The notes under the pieces were generated by a model. It did not search any database. It saw only the letters and a list, made by a program, of their open reading frames with translations, and was not told the DNA's origin. Positions 27,261-35,535 of a stretch of DNA of 64,000 bases are shown in pieces. A program made the position numbers and the translations under genes. The stretch is from 2-02-FULL-66-14 sp964651335 (GTDB lineage: Bacteria > Pseudomonadota > Gammaproteobacteria > Burkholderiales > SG8-39). Each line of letters starts with the position of its first letter. The first letter of the stretch is position 1. The stretch is from contig CAZYVT010000009.1 in assembly GCA_964651335.1 (NCBI GenBank), positions 26,241 to 90,240 of the forward strand, read 5' to 3'.

Positions 27261-28547
27261 ATGATCGACAAGAACCAAGCCGCCATCCGGTCGGTCAGGG
27301 GCATGAACGATGTCCTGCCCGACGAGGCGCGACTATGGCTTGCCTTCGAGCGCACCGTCGAGGGCTGCCTCGAGCGCTGGGGCTACCGCAACATCCGCTT
27401 GCCGCTGGTCGAGAACACGGCGCTGTTCCGGCGCGCGATCGGCGAGGCAACCGACATCGTCGAAAAGGAGATGTATTCCTGGCGCGACGAGCTGAACGCC
27501 GAGGAACTGACCCTGCGCCCCGAAGGCACCGCGGGCTGTGTGCGCGCCGCGATCGAGCACAACCTGCTGTACGACGGCCCCAAGCGGCTGTGGTATGCGG
27601 GCCCGATGTACCGGCACGAGCGGCCGCAGAAGGGCCGCTACCGGGAGTTCCATCAATACGGCGCCGAGGCGCTCGGATATCCCGGGCCCGACGTCGATGC
27701 CGAGCTGATCGTGCTGTGCGCGCGCCTGTGGCGGGAGCTCGCGCTCGACGGCATCCGGCTCGATCTCAATACCATAGGCTCCGCCGCCGAGCGTGCACGC
27801 TATCGGGCCGACCTGGTCAGGCACCTGGAGGCACACGCTGAAAAGCTCGACGCGGATGCGCGCCGGCGCCTGCACACGAATCCGCTGCGCGTGCTCGACT
27901 CGAAGAACCCGATGGTGCAGGAAGTCGTTGCGAAGGCTCCGCCCCTCATGGACTACCTCGGCGAGGCGTCGGTTGCGCACTTCGAGGAACTGAAAAGACT
28001 GCTCACGGCAGCGGAGATCGCATTCTCGGTCAATCCGCGGCTGGTGCGCGGGCTCGACTACTACAACCTCACGGTGTTCGAGTGGGTCAGCGACGCGCTC
28101 GGCGCCCAGAGCGCAGTGTGCGCCGGGGGGCGCTACGATGGCCTGTTCGCGCAGCTCGGGGGCAAGCCCGGGCCGGCGGTCGGATGGGCGCTGGGCTGCG
28201 AGCGTTTGGTGGCGCTCATGCAGGACTCGGGACGCGCGCCTGCCGCACGCTCTCCGGATGCCTACGTATTGCAGCAGGGTGCGGGCACGCTAGAGTTCGC
28301 TTTCGGGGTCGCGGATGCGCTGCGCAGCGCCGGGTATTCGGTAGTACAGCACGCGGGCGGCGGCAGTCTCAAGTCGCAGATGAAGAAAGCCGACGCGAGC
28401 GGCGCGGCGCTCGCCCTGATCGTCGGCGAGGATGAACTGAGTGCGGGCGAAATCAGCGTAAAGCCGTTGCGCGACGGGCGGGCGCAGGTGCGCGTCCCGC
28501 GCCCCTCGATCATCGGCCGTTTGTCCGAAATCCTCAAAGGTGGGTAG
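27261..28547 (+). CDS. hisS: Histidyl-tRNA synthetase
   Basis: A 428-residue class II aminoacyl-tRNA synthetase. The family start IRSVRGMNDVLPDE, motif 2 (GPMYRHERPQKGRYREFHQYGAE, split over the loop), the histidine-binding motif LVRGLDYYNLTVFEW and motif 3 (GWALGCERL) are complete, as is the C-terminal anticodon-binding domain. It lies 12 bases after ispG. Confidence 0.97.
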   Translation: MIDKNQAAIRSVRGMNDVLPDEARLWLAFERTVEGCLERWGYRNIRLPLVENTALFRRAIGEATDIVEKEMYSWRDELNAEELTLRPEGTAGCVRAAIEHNLLYDGPKRLWYAGPMYRHERPQKGRYREFHQYGAEALGYPGPDVDAELIVLCARLWRELALDGIRLDLNTIGSAAERARYRADLVRHLEAHAEKLDADARRRLHTNPLRVLDSKNPMVQEVVAKAPPLMDYLGEASVAHFEELKRLLTAAEIAFSVNPRLVRGLDYYNLTVFEWVSDALGAQSAVCAGGRYDGLFAQLGGKPGPAVGWALGCERLVALMQDSGRAPAARSPDAYVLQQGAGTLEFAFGVADALRSAGYSVVQHAGGGSLKSQMKKADASGAALALIVGEDELSAGEISVKPLRDGRAQVRVPRPSIIGRLSEILKGG

Positions 28548-28549
28548 AC

Positions 28550-29191
28550 ATGGCCATGCAGAATCTCGACCTGGAAGAGCAGGAGCAGCTTGCTGCGCTG
28601 AAGGGATGGTGGAGAGACAACGGCAATCTGGTGCTGGGATTGATCGCCGCCGTGGCGCTCTCGGTTGCCGGATGGCAGGGCTGGCACTGGTACCAGCGCA
28701 CGCAGGCGCTTCAGGCACATGCGCTGTATGAATCGCTCTCGAAGGCGATCCAGACGGCCGATGCCAAGGCCGTGCGCGATACCGCCGGCGCGCTCGCCGA
28801 GGGATTCCCGCGCACGCTGTACGCGTCCATGGGCGCGCTCGCCTCGGCCCGCTTTTACTTCGAGCGCAATGACCTGAAAGGCGCCAAGGCCCAGCTGCAG
28901 TGGGTGATCGAACGCTCGTCCTCGGAGGACCTGCGCGATATCGCCCGCCTGAGGATCGCGGCGCTGCTGCTGGACGAGAAGGCGTACGACGAGGCGCTCT
29001 CGCAGTTGCAGGCGAAGCACGGCGAGCCATTCGCGGCGCAATTCGCAGCGCTCAAGGGTGACGTCCTGGTCGCAAAGGCGCAGACCGCGGAAGCGAAGGC
29101 GGCGTACCGGCTTGCGCTCGAGAAGGCGGAGAAGGCGAACGAGGCATTCCGCACCGGCGTGCAGTTTCGCCTGGACGCACTCGGGGGATAG
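28550..29191 (+). CDS. yfgM: YfgM-family TPR-like membrane protein
   Basis: A 213-residue protein of the UPF0070/YfgM family. A cytoplasmic N-terminus (LDLEEQEQLAALKGWWRDNGN) is followed by one membrane helix at residues ~25-42 and a periplasmic TPR-like domain (LYESLSKAIQTADAKAV, then FYFERNDLKGAKAQLQWVIE). In E. coli YfgM binds the SecYEG translocon with PpiD and lies between hisS and bamB, the same order as here. It starts two bases after the hisS stop. Confidence 0.88.
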   Translation: MAMQNLDLEEQEQLAALKGWWRDNGNLVLGLIAAVALSVAGWQGWHWYQRTQALQAHALYESLSKAIQTADAKAVRDTAGALAEGFPRTLYASMGALASARFYFERNDLKGAKAQLQWVIERSSSEDLRDIARLRIAALLLDEKAYDEALSQLQAKHGEPFAAQFAALKGDVLVAKAQTAEAKAAYRLALEKAEKANEAFRTGVQFRLDALGG

Positions 29192-29193
29192 CC

Positions 29194-30351
29194 GTGCGAC
29201 GCATCCATGCCGTATTCGCCGCGGCAGTGCTCACGTCGTGCTCGAGCATGCCGAGCCTCAATCCGCTGGACTGGTTCAGCTCGGGTCTTTCCGGCCCCAA
29301 GCCGGCAGAGCTGCCTGCGCTGACCAATCCGCAGGCGGTGCGCGTGCTCTGGTCCTCGGGCATCGGCGGCGCGGAGGCGTACGTTTTCAGCCCGGCGCTT
29401 GCCGGCGACAGCGTGTACGCCGCGGCGCGCGACGGCGCCGTGGCGCGTTTCGACGCCTCCACCGGGCAGGCGCGCTGGAGGACCTCGGTCGGCACGCGGC
29501 TTTCCGCAGGCGTCGGCAGTAACGGAAACGTTGCGGTCGTCGCGACCGAGGAAGGCGAAGTGATTGCGCTCGACGCGCAGACCGGGGCGTTGCGCTGGAA
29601 GACTCGCGTTTCGAGCGAGGTGCTTGCCACGCCGGCCGTCGGCGAGGATCTGGTGCTGGTACGCAGCGCCGACAGCCGCATCTTCGCGTTTGCCACCGCC
29701 GACGGCAAGCGCCGCTGGGTGTTTCAGCGTGCCGCCGCGCCGCTCATCGTGCGCTCCCCCGCCGGCGTGACGCTCCACGAGGGGCTTGCGTACGCCGGCT
29801 TTTCCGGCGGCAAGCTGGTGGCAATCGCGCTCTCGAACGGCAGCGCGCGTTGGGAGGCGACCGTGGCGGCGCCAAAGGGAGCGACCGAACTCGAGCGCGT
29901 GACCGACATCGTCGGCGTCCCGGCGGTGCTGGGTCGCGAAGTGTGCGCGGCCGCCTTCCAGGGCCGCGTTGCCTGCTACGACGCGCAGAACGGCACGCAG
30001 CAGTGGGCGCGCGACATGTCAACGTTCACCGGCGTGTCGTTCGACGCGCGCTACGTCTTCGTGAGTGACGATCGCGGCGCGGTGCACGCGCTCGACCGCA
30101 GCAACGGCCGCAGCGTATGGAAGCAGGATCGGCTCGCCAACCGGCGCTTGTCACTTCCTCTTGCGCTGGGAAGCGAGCTCGCGCTGGGCGATTTCGAAGG
30201 CTATGTCCACTTCCTCTCGCGCGACGCGGGCACTTTCGTCGCGCGCTTTGCGACCGACGGCAGCGCGGTGCTGGCGGCGCCGCTTCGCATTGCGGCGGGG
30301 TTTCTGGTGCAGACGCGAAACGGCGGGCTGTACGCGCTCAGTTCGCGGTGA
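29194..30351 (+). CDS. bamB: Outer membrane protein assembly lipoprotein BamB
   Basis: A 385-residue lipoprotein with a short signal sequence and lipobox (LTSC, Cys near residue 16). It is followed by an eight-bladed PQQ-like beta-propeller; repeated motifs such as TGALRWKTRV and NGRSVWKQDRL mark the blades. BamB is an accessory subunit of the BAM complex that inserts beta-barrels into the outer membrane. The GTG start lies two bases after yfgM and the stop overlaps der (GTGA). Confidence 0.94.
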   Translation: MRRIHAVFAAAVLTSCSSMPSLNPLDWFSSGLSGPKPAELPALTNPQAVRVLWSSGIGGAEAYVFSPALAGDSVYAAARDGAVARFDASTGQARWRTSVGTRLSAGVGSNGNVAVVATEEGEVIALDAQTGALRWKTRVSSEVLATPAVGEDLVLVRSADSRIFAFATADGKRRWVFQRAAAPLIVRSPAGVTLHEGLAYAGFSGGKLVAIALSNGSARWEATVAAPKGATELERVTDIVGVPAVLGREVCAAAFQGRVACYDAQNGTQQWARDMSTFTGVSFDARYVFVSDDRGAVHALDRSNGRSVWKQDRLANRRLSLPLALGSELALGDFEGYVHFLSRDAGTFVARFATDGSAVLAAPLRIAAGFLVQTRNGGLYALSSR

Positions 30352-31688
30352 AACCCGTCATCGCCCTGGTGGGGCGGCCGAACGTAGGAAAGTCCACGCT
30401 GTTCAATCGCCTGACGCGCAGGCGCGATGCGATCGTCGTCGACGTGCCGGGCGTGACGCGCGATCGGCACTACGGTGAAGGGCGGCTGGGCGGGCGGCCG
30501 TTCCTCGCGATCGACACCGGAGGGCTGGAGCCCAGTGCGAAGGAGGGCATCTTCGTGCAGATGGCGCGCCAGACCGAGCAGGCGATCGCCGAGGCCGACG
30601 CCGTGATCCTGATGACCGACGCGCGCGGCGGGCTCGCCGCCGCAGACCGCGCGATCGCCGAGCGGCTGCGCCGGTTGCGCACCAAAACCTGGGTCGCGGT
30701 GAACAAGAGCGAGGCGCTCGCGCCCGAAGTCGCGGCGGCCGAATTTCACGAGCTGGGCCTGGGCGACCCGGCGGCGATCTCCGCGGCGCACGGCAGCGGC
30801 GTTCGGGAGCTGATCGAAGCGGTGCTGGCCGATTTTCCGGAGCAGGAACCGGAGCGCGGCGAGGAGCGGGACGACCGGCCGCGGGTCGCGATCGTGGGGC
30901 GGCCGAATGTCGGCAAGTCCACGCTGGTGAACGCGCTGGTCGGCGAGGAGCGGGTCATCGTGTTCGAGCAGCCGGGTACGACCCGGGATCCGATCGAGGT
31001 TCCGTTCGAGCGCTCGGGCAGGCGCTATACGCTCATCGACACGGCGGGCTTGAGAAAGCGCGGCAAGAGTGGCGCCGATGTCGAACGATTCTCGATCGTC
31101 AAGACGCTGCAGGCGATCGAGGCGTCCAATGTGGAAGTACTCGTGCTGGATGCCGCCGAGGGCATCAGCGAGCAGGATGCGCACGTTGCGGGCTACATCC
31201 TCGAGTGCGGACGGGCAGTGGTCGTTGCCGTGAACAAGTGGGACGCCGCGGACCGCGAGGCGCGGGCGCGGATCAAAGCCGAGCTGGACTGGAAACTGGG
31301 CTTCCTCGGCTTTGCCGAAACGCACTTCATCTCCGCAAAGGACGGCAAGGGGCTGGGCGAGCTGCTGCAGTCGGTGGATCGCGCCCACGCCGCCGCCACG
31401 GCCAAGCTTTCGACGCCGCGGCTGACGCGCGCCCTGATCAACGCGGTCGCGCGCCAGGCGCCGCCGCGCAAAGGCTACGCGCGCCCCAAGATGCGGTACG
31501 CGCACCAGGGCGGCTCGAAGCCGCCGCGCATCGTCATCCACGGCAACGCCCTCGACCGGGTGCCGGACTCGTACCGGCGCTACCTCGAAGGGGTGTTTCG
31601 CAAGACCTTTGGCCTGGTGGGTACGCCGCTCGCGATTGAATTCAGGACCGGACGGAATCCCTACGCGCAGCGCGCGAAGCAGCGCTAG
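30348..31688 (+). CDS. der: Ribosome-associated GTPase Der (EngA)
   Basis: A 446-residue GTPase with two tandem G domains, each with P-loop GRPNVGKST (residues ~8 and ~183), DTAG/DTGG switch motifs and NKxD motifs (NKSE in the first, which deviates from NKxD; NKWD in the second). A C-terminal KH-like domain (GSKPPRIVIHGNALDRVPDSY) completes it. Der is needed for 50S subunit maturation. The GTG start overlaps bamB. In most betaproteobacteria hfq and hflX follow; here the stop codon instead meets the convergent glycosyltransferase gene in a shared CTAG. Confidence 0.96.
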   Translation: MKPVIALVGRPNVGKSTLFNRLTRRRDAIVVDVPGVTRDRHYGEGRLGGRPFLAIDTGGLEPSAKEGIFVQMARQTEQAIAEADAVILMTDARGGLAAADRAIAERLRRLRTKTWVAVNKSEALAPEVAAAEFHELGLGDPAAISAAHGSGVRELIEAVLADFPEQEPERGEERDDRPRVAIVGRPNVGKSTLVNALVGEERVIVFEQPGTTRDPIEVPFERSGRRYTLIDTAGLRKRGKSGADVERFSIVKTLQAIEASNVEVLVLDAAEGISEQDAHVAGYILECGRAVVVAVNKWDAADREARARIKAELDWKLGFLGFAETHFISAKDGKGLGELLQSVDRAHAAATAKLSTPRLTRALINAVARQAPPRKGYARPKMRYAHQGGSKPPRIVIHGNALDRVPDSYRRYLEGVFRKTFGLVGTPLAIEFRTGRNPYAQRAKQR

Positions 31689-32428
31689 TCGCGGGAGGTG
31701 GAGCGCATGCTCTGGATCAGCCCGGGAAGGTACAGGCCGCGCGATATCAGGCTCCAGGCGACCATGCGAACGATGCGCCAGGTGTCTCGCGCAGTGCGAT
31801 AGTGGCTCGCCCGCGCGTGGCGCGGGTAGATCGTGGCGACTTGAACGAATACGCTGCGTATTCCGAGGCGGCCGGCCTCGATCAGGAACTCGCTCTCGAA
31901 CGTGAACCCCGCCCTCCGGTCGTGTGCGACGCGGACGCGTCTGAGCACGTCCGCGGGGTAGAGCCGGTATCCCGACTGGCTGTCGATGATCGAATAGCCG
32001 GCTGCCCAGGCGATCCAGAAGTTTGCAAACCGGTTGCCGAAGTAGCGCAGGGGCGGAAAGCGGTTCCTGTCCCACAACCGCGCCCCGACGACGATCTTGT
32101 CCCGGTGCGCGCTCCAGGCGGCGATCAGGATCGGGATGCACTCCGGCGCATGCTGCCCGTCGCCATCCAGTGTGATCACGACGTCCGGGTGCTCCGCCAG
32201 CGCGAGCGACATCCCGCGCCACAGGCTCGCCCCTTTGCCCATGTTGCATGGATTCGCACTCACCGTCACCGGCAGATCGGCCAGCGCAGCTGCGGTCCCG
32301 TCCGACGAGCCGTCGTCCACGACGATGACCCGGGGAATCTGAGTCAATGCCCGCGATACGACATCGCGGATCGTCGCCGCTTCATTGAATGCCGGGATGA
32401 CCACGATGGCGCGCGGCGCGTCGCTCAA
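31685..32428 (-). CDS. Family 2 glycosyltransferase of the aryl-polyene-type cluster
   Basis: A 247-residue GT-A glycosyltransferase without membrane helices, resembling DPM1-like enzymes. The nucleotide-sugar motifs VVIPAFNEAATIRDVV and VDDGSSDGT and the metal motif TLDGDGQHAPE are visible. It is the last gene of the minus-strand cluster and would attach a sugar to, or prime, the polyene lipid; that role is inferred from context. The TTG start at 32428 overlaps the ketoreductase stop (TTGA); longer readings into that gene are shadows. Confidence 0.85.
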   Translation of the reverse strand: MSDAPRAIVVIPAFNEAATIRDVVSRALTQIPRVIVVDDGSSDGTAAALADLPVTVSANPCNMGKGASLWRGMSLALAEHPDVVITLDGDGQHAPECIPILIAAWSAHRDKIVVGARLWDRNRFPPLRYFGNRFANFWIAWAAGYSIIDSQSGYRLYPADVLRRVRVAHDRRAGFTFESEFLIEAGRLGIRSVFVQVATIYPRHARASHYRTARDTWRIVRMVAWSLISRGLYLPGLIQSMRSTSRD

Positions 32429-33147
32429 GCCATCGCTCCGTTGATCTGGATCAGCTGGCCGGAGATGTACCCCGCGGCGTCCGAAGCGAGGAACGCGACC
32501 AGCGCGGCGACCTCCGCCGGCGTTCCCGCGCGCTTCATCGGCACCAGCGACGCGATCATTTGGGGGCTGAAGACGCGGTCGGACATGGACGAAGAGATGA
32601 TCCCGGGCGCAACGACGTTGACGGTGACGCCGCGGGACGCGAGCTCCAGCGCCAGAGACCGGGTCGCGCCGTGCAGCCCCGACTTGGCCGCCGCGTAGTT
32701 GGCCTGCCCCCGGTTGCCGAGCACGGCAGCGACCGAAGACAGACTCAGGATCCGGCCCCAGCGGGTCGCGATCATCGGCAACAGCAGCGGTCGCGTGACG
32801 TTGAAGAAACCGTTGAGAGACACGGCGAGGACACTCTCCCACTGCTCCTGCGTCATGCCGGCCATCGGCGCGTCCGAGTGTATCCCCGCATTGTTGATCA
32901 GGATCTGGATGGGCCCGCCCCCGAGCAGCCGTTCCAGTTCCCGCCGTGTGACGCCGGCATCCGTGACGTCGAACGCGATCGGTTCGGCGCTGCCGCCTGC
33001 AGTACGGATCTCATCCGCAATACGCGCTGCCTCGGAGACATTGCGGTGAGCGTGGATCGCGACATGCGCCCCATCGCGCGCCAGGGCGCGGCAGATCGCC
33101 GCACCGATCGCACCGCTGCCGCCAGTGACCAGGGCTCTGCGCGTCAT
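32425..33147 (-). CDS. 3-oxoacyl-ACP reductase (FabG-like) of the aryl-polyene-type cluster
   Basis: A 240-residue short-chain dehydrogenase. The NADP-binding TGGSGAIGAAIC, the NNAG motif and the catalytic Ser-Tyr-Lys (SSVAAVLGNRGQANYAAAK) are intact. In aryl-polyene clusters the equivalent enzyme (ApeQ) reduces the beta-keto group after each elongation. The ATG overlaps the dehydratase stop (ATGA). Confidence 0.9.
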   Translation of the reverse strand: MTRRALVTGGSGAIGAAICRALARDGAHVAIHAHRNVSEAARIADEIRTAGGSAEPIAFDVTDAGVTRRELERLLGGGPIQILINNAGIHSDAPMAGMTQEQWESVLAVSLNGFFNVTRPLLLPMIATRWGRILSLSSVAAVLGNRGQANYAAAKSGLHGATRSLALELASRGVTVNVVAPGIISSSMSDRVFSPQMIASLVPMKRAGTPAEVAALVAFLASDAAGYISGQLIQINGAMA

Positions 33148-33578
33148 CGTCCCGGTTCGATCGGCAGCACGACCAGTGCCTGCCCGGCGACGAGTTCACG
33201 GTCCTCCGCTGCCACGCGGAAGCCGTACTTCGATGATGCTGAAGTCACGGCAAGCTGATGGGCAGTCACGGTCAACTCGGAACGCAGATCATCGAGCCGG
33301 TCAATCCGGAATGCAACGTCGCGCAACCTCGCGAGGTAGCCGACGCGCGGCCGGCTGCGTCCGGTGGCGAGCCCATGGTGCACCGCCATGGCTTGCGCTG
33401 CGTATTCGATGGCGGCGAGCGCGGGCAGTCGTCCGGCGCTGCGCAGCGGGTTGCCGGGATCACGATGGCTCGTCGCACGACACACGATGCTCTCCCGGTT
33501 CCAGCTCACCACGCTTTCCAGCAGGCACATCGCGCCTGCATGCGGGATGAGTCTCGCAATGGCGCCGTGCCCGCTCAT
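33144..33578 (-). CDS. 3-hydroxyacyl-ACP dehydratase-like hotdog protein (first copy)
   Basis: A 144-residue single hotdog protein. It starts with ARLIPHAGAMCLLESVVSW, a FabA/ApeP-type motif with the catalytic His13, followed by the helix PALAAIEYAAQAMAVH, where the Glu is the partner of a FabA-like active site. In aryl-polyene clusters such a dehydratase forms the conjugated double bonds. A GTG one codon upstream (33581) would overlap the previous stop as GTGA and is an equally possible start. It is translationally coupled to its neighbours on both sides. Confidence 0.82.
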   Translation of the reverse strand: MSGHGAIARLIPHAGAMCLLESVVSWNRESIVCRATSHRDPGNPLRSAGRLPALAAIEYAAQAMAVHHGLATGRSRPRVGYLARLRDVAFRIDRLDDLRSELTVTAHQLAVTSASSKYGFRVAAEDRELVAGQALVVLPIEPGR

Positions 33579-34360
33579 CACCCGGACTTTTTTACCAGCA
33601 GGGTGCTGCCGGGAAGATACGGCAGCCGGACGGTAGCGCCACCGCGGCGCGCGAGCGCGGCAAGCAGCGGAATGCAGGCGGCCGCGGAATTGCCGGCGAA
33701 ATGCCCCATTTCGGCGGGGAGCGGCGTCCAGTCTTCGCCCTGCGCGAGGTCGATCTGCAGCCGATCATGCGCCAGCGTCGTGATCGGCGCCAGCGCGAGA
33801 GCAGTGGCGAAGCCGCATTGCACTCGCCTGAAGCAGTGAATCGGAGGCGGGTAAGGCAAGTCGCAAGCGACCAGCAGCACGGGCTGCCGTTCGACCTGGA
33901 CATGGCAGGCCGCCTCGAGCAGCCCCGCAGCGAACGAGCCGTCATAGGCGCTCAACGCGACCGAGGGTCCTTTCGCCTTCGCGCCGATGCTCCAATACCC
34001 CGCCGCGGCATTGTGCACGGAATTGTGAAAATGGATCGGCGAAACGGCGCCGCCCGGGGAGGCGATCGCGCTGCAGATCTTGTCGACGATCGAGCCGTCT
34101 CCGTCGCTGGATGCGAAAACCGTGGCGAACGTGGCGCTATTCAGCCCCGAGCTCGCCGCGGCTTCATGAGCGGCATTGAGCGCCCAGGCGACATGCTCGG
34201 TACAACGCCGCCGCTCCGAGCCATCCAGCAGCGCGGGCGCCTGACGAGGAACGCTCGATGCCTGATAGCGGATTTCGCCCGCTAACACCTTCGATCCCGC
34301 CTGCCAGCCCTCCAGTCCGGAAGCGAGCAGCCCTTGGCCGAGGACCTGGAGTTCGATCAC
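33578..34360 (-). CDS. Chain-length-factor-like ketosynthase (active-site Cys absent)
   Basis: A 260-residue protein of the Ketoacyl-synt_2 type found beside the ketosynthase in aryl-polyene clusters (ApeC-like). The nucleophilic elbow, normally Ser-x-Ala-Cys, reads ALSAYDGSFAAG, so Tyr139 replaces the catalytic Cys. The conserved NSVHNAAAGYWSI segment is present. In known systems such a protein pairs with the active ketosynthase as a heterodimer and is not itself a condensing enzyme. The GTG start at 34360 overlaps the ketosynthase stop (GTGA). Confidence 0.85.
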   Translation of the reverse strand: MIELQVLGQGLLASGLEGWQAGSKVLAGEIRYQASSVPRQAPALLDGSERRRCTEHVAWALNAAHEAAASSGLNSATFATVFASSDGDGSIVDKICSAIASPGGAVSPIHFHNSVHNAAAGYWSIGAKAKGPSVALSAYDGSFAAGLLEAACHVQVERQPVLLVACDLPYPPPIHCFRRVQCGFATALALAPITTLAHDRLQIDLAQGEDWTPLPAEMGHFAGNSAAACIPLLAALARRGGATVRLPYLPGSTLLVKKSG

Positions 34361-35535
34361 GTCATGCGCCCGAACAGGAGGCTGCAATTGCTGCCGCCGA
34401 AGCCGAACGAATTGGAGAGCACGCGCTGCAGCGGCCGTACCTCGCTCCGCATCCGGATCGCACTGCTCAGCTCCGGATCCAGCGTGGTGGTGTTGAGCGT
34501 CGCCGGAATGAATCCGTGCCGCAGGCAGAGACAGGAAATGATCGCTTCGATGATGCCTGCGGCGCCCAGCGTGTGCCCGGTCCAGCCCTTGGTGGAACTG
34601 ACCGGGACCGTGGCGCCGAAAAGACGCGTCAATGCGCGATCTTCCGAACGATCATTGGCGGGTGTCCCCGTGCCGTGGGCATTGACGTACCCGATCTCAT
34701 GCGGCCCGAGTCCCGAAATCGACAGTGCGCCCTGCATGGCGGCGAGCGCCCCGTCGCCATCGGGATGCGGCGCGGAAATATGGTGCGCGTCGCTGCTCTC
34801 GCCGTAGCCGAGCAGTACGAGGTCGCTGCGCTCGTCCCGCTCGACCAGGGCGAACCCCGCTGCCTCCCCTATGGAGATCCCCTTGCGGTCGCGGGCGAAG
34901 GGTCTGCAGGGTTCGCTCGAGACCAGGTCGAGCGCAGAGAAGCCATGCAGAGTCGTCAGGCAAAGGCTGTCAACACCGCCTACGACCACGGCGTCGGCAA
35001 CGCCTGCGCGAATGAAGCGGCTGGCGCTCGCAAACACCTTCGCGCTGGACGAGCAAGCGGTGGAGATCGTGGCCGCGGGACCCTGCAGCCCGAGGTGGCG
35101 TCGCACGAAGTCAGAGACCGAATACAGATTCTGTTGGTGCCGATAGTCCACCGTCGGGGGCAGAACGCCTTTCGCGTCCCGCGCCTGGTAGGCGAGTTCC
35201 GTCTGCAGGATCCCGGAGGTGCTGGTGCCGATGAGCACCGCGATGCGGTGGGCGCCGTGGCTTGCGCGCGCGCGCGCGACGGCCTGCGAAAAGCCGTCCT
35301 GGTGCAGCCCGAGCTGGGCCAGTCGGTTGTTGCGGCAGTCGAAGGCAACCAATCCTCCTGCCACAGGCTCGCTCTCCACGCCATCGACGCGGCCGATCCA
35401 GGTGGGCAATTCCATGCTGGAGAAGTCGTTGGGGCGCAACCCCGTGCGACCGGCGCGCAACGCCTCGAGTGTCGCGCCGACCCCGCGGCCCAGCGCATTT
35501 ACAGCTGCCATTCCGGTGATGGCGAGAGGGTTCAC
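34357..35535 (-). CDS. Beta-ketoacyl-ACP synthase of the aryl-polyene-type cluster
   Basis: A 392-residue FabF-like condensing enzyme. The catalytic triad Cys161 (ISTACSSSAKV), His288 (NAHGTGT) and His321 (WTGHTLGAAG) is complete. It would extend the acyl chain on ACP with malonyl units and is the ApeO-like partner of the downstream chain-length-factor-like protein. The GTG start (reading MNPLAITGM) overlaps the exporter stop (GTGA). It is the only active ketosynthase in the cluster; described clusters usually have two or three. Confidence 0.9.
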   Translation of the reverse strand: MNPLAITGMAAVNALGRGVGATLEALRAGRTGLRPNDFSSMELPTWIGRVDGVESEPVAGGLVAFDCRNNRLAQLGLHQDGFSQAVARARASHGAHRIAVLIGTSTSGILQTELAYQARDAKGVLPPTVDYRHQQNLYSVSDFVRRHLGLQGPAATISTACSSSAKVFASASRFIRAGVADAVVVGGVDSLCLTTLHGFSALDLVSSEPCRPFARDRKGISIGEAAGFALVERDERSDLVLLGYGESSDAHHISAPHPDGDGALAAMQGALSISGLGPHEIGYVNAHGTGTPANDRSEDRALTRLFGATVPVSSTKGWTGHTLGAAGIIEAIISCLCLRHGFIPATLNTTTLDPELSSAIRMRSEVRPLQRVLSNSFGFGGSNCSLLFGRMT

